Positions 21,633 through 21,648 of a stretch of 21,648 nt of DNA are shown piece after piece. Below the pieces are notes generated by a model. It made no database searches. It worked only from the letters and a program-made list of their open reading frames with translations, and was not told where the DNA came from. Position numbers and translations under genes: made by a program. The stretch is from an uncultured Bacilli bacterium (lineage in GTDB: Bacteria > Bacillota_I > Bacilli_A > RF39 > UBA660). Within the stretch, counting starts at the first letter, position 1; every line of letters begins with the position of its first letter. The stretch is taken from positions 1 through 21,648 of the forward strand of contig CALVIA010000007.1 of assembly GCA_944329255.1 (NCBI GenBank), read 5' to 3'.

Positions 21633-21648
21633 ACATAGTTTGTTTAAA

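Noticed and set aside
1..21648. Mobile element, prophage or CRISPR array
   Set aside because: No transposase, integrase, phage structural gene, terminal repeats or regularly spaced repeats were seen; gene content is largely chromosomal housekeeping.

Overview
The window is strongly AT-rich and codes with short-spaced Shine-Dalgarno sites. It carries a spore germinant receptor operon, an anaerobic ribonucleotide reductase, a CBS/DRTGG-type manganese pyrophosphatase and a T-box leader. This points to a low-GC, endospore-forming, probably anaerobic member of the Firmicutes/Bacillota (gut Bacilli or Clostridia). I cannot place it more finely from sequence alone. UGG codes for Trp and UGA behaves as a stop, so there is no sign of a mycoplasma-type code. 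I see no insertion sequence, prophage, CRISPR array, tRNA or rRNA.

Layout. 1-923 (-): RNA m5U methyltransferase of the TrmA/RlmD family, cut by the window edge. 992-4576 (+): germinant receptor operon gerAA-gerAC-gerAB. 4585-6672 (-): VTT/DedA-like membrane protein, alpha/beta hydrolase and OGG1-type 8-oxoguanine glycosylase, one unit with a clear promoter. 6758-7336 (-): divergent Fe/Mn superoxide dismutase-like protein. 7379-8995 (-): regulated Mn-dependent inorganic pyrophosphatase. 9050-9460 (-): small lipoprotein. 9602-12756 (-): nrdD-nrdG-dut. 12869-13498 (+): divergent Crp/Fnr-family regulator. 13493-15972 (-): uvrC-murI. 16032-17541 (-): an uncharacterised two-gene unit (50-aa acidic protein, then a 458-aa protein). 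17607-21413 (-): hisS-aspS-LRR/transglutaminase protein, preceded by a T-box riboswitch (about 21425-21620).

How genes work together. NrdD/NrdG make deoxynucleotides without oxygen and Dut removes the dUTP that is formed. A perfect 18-bp palindrome between nrdD and the Crp/Fnr gene is centred 41.5 bases upstream of the predicted nrdD start and covers the predicted -35 box of the regulator gene. The geometry predicts class II activation of nrdDG-dut and autorepression of the regulator. UvrC and OGG are DNA repair functions in separate operons. The hisS-aspS pair sits under an aspartate-type T-box (specifier GAC), and a secreted LRR/transglutaminase-like protein is translationally coupled to aspS.

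Most novel candidates: the palindrome/regulator/nrdD arrangement; the 50-aa plus 458-aa unit, whose large protein contains an internal duplication; the SOD-like protein with an altered active site; and the T-box operon that ends in an LRR/transglutaminase gene.
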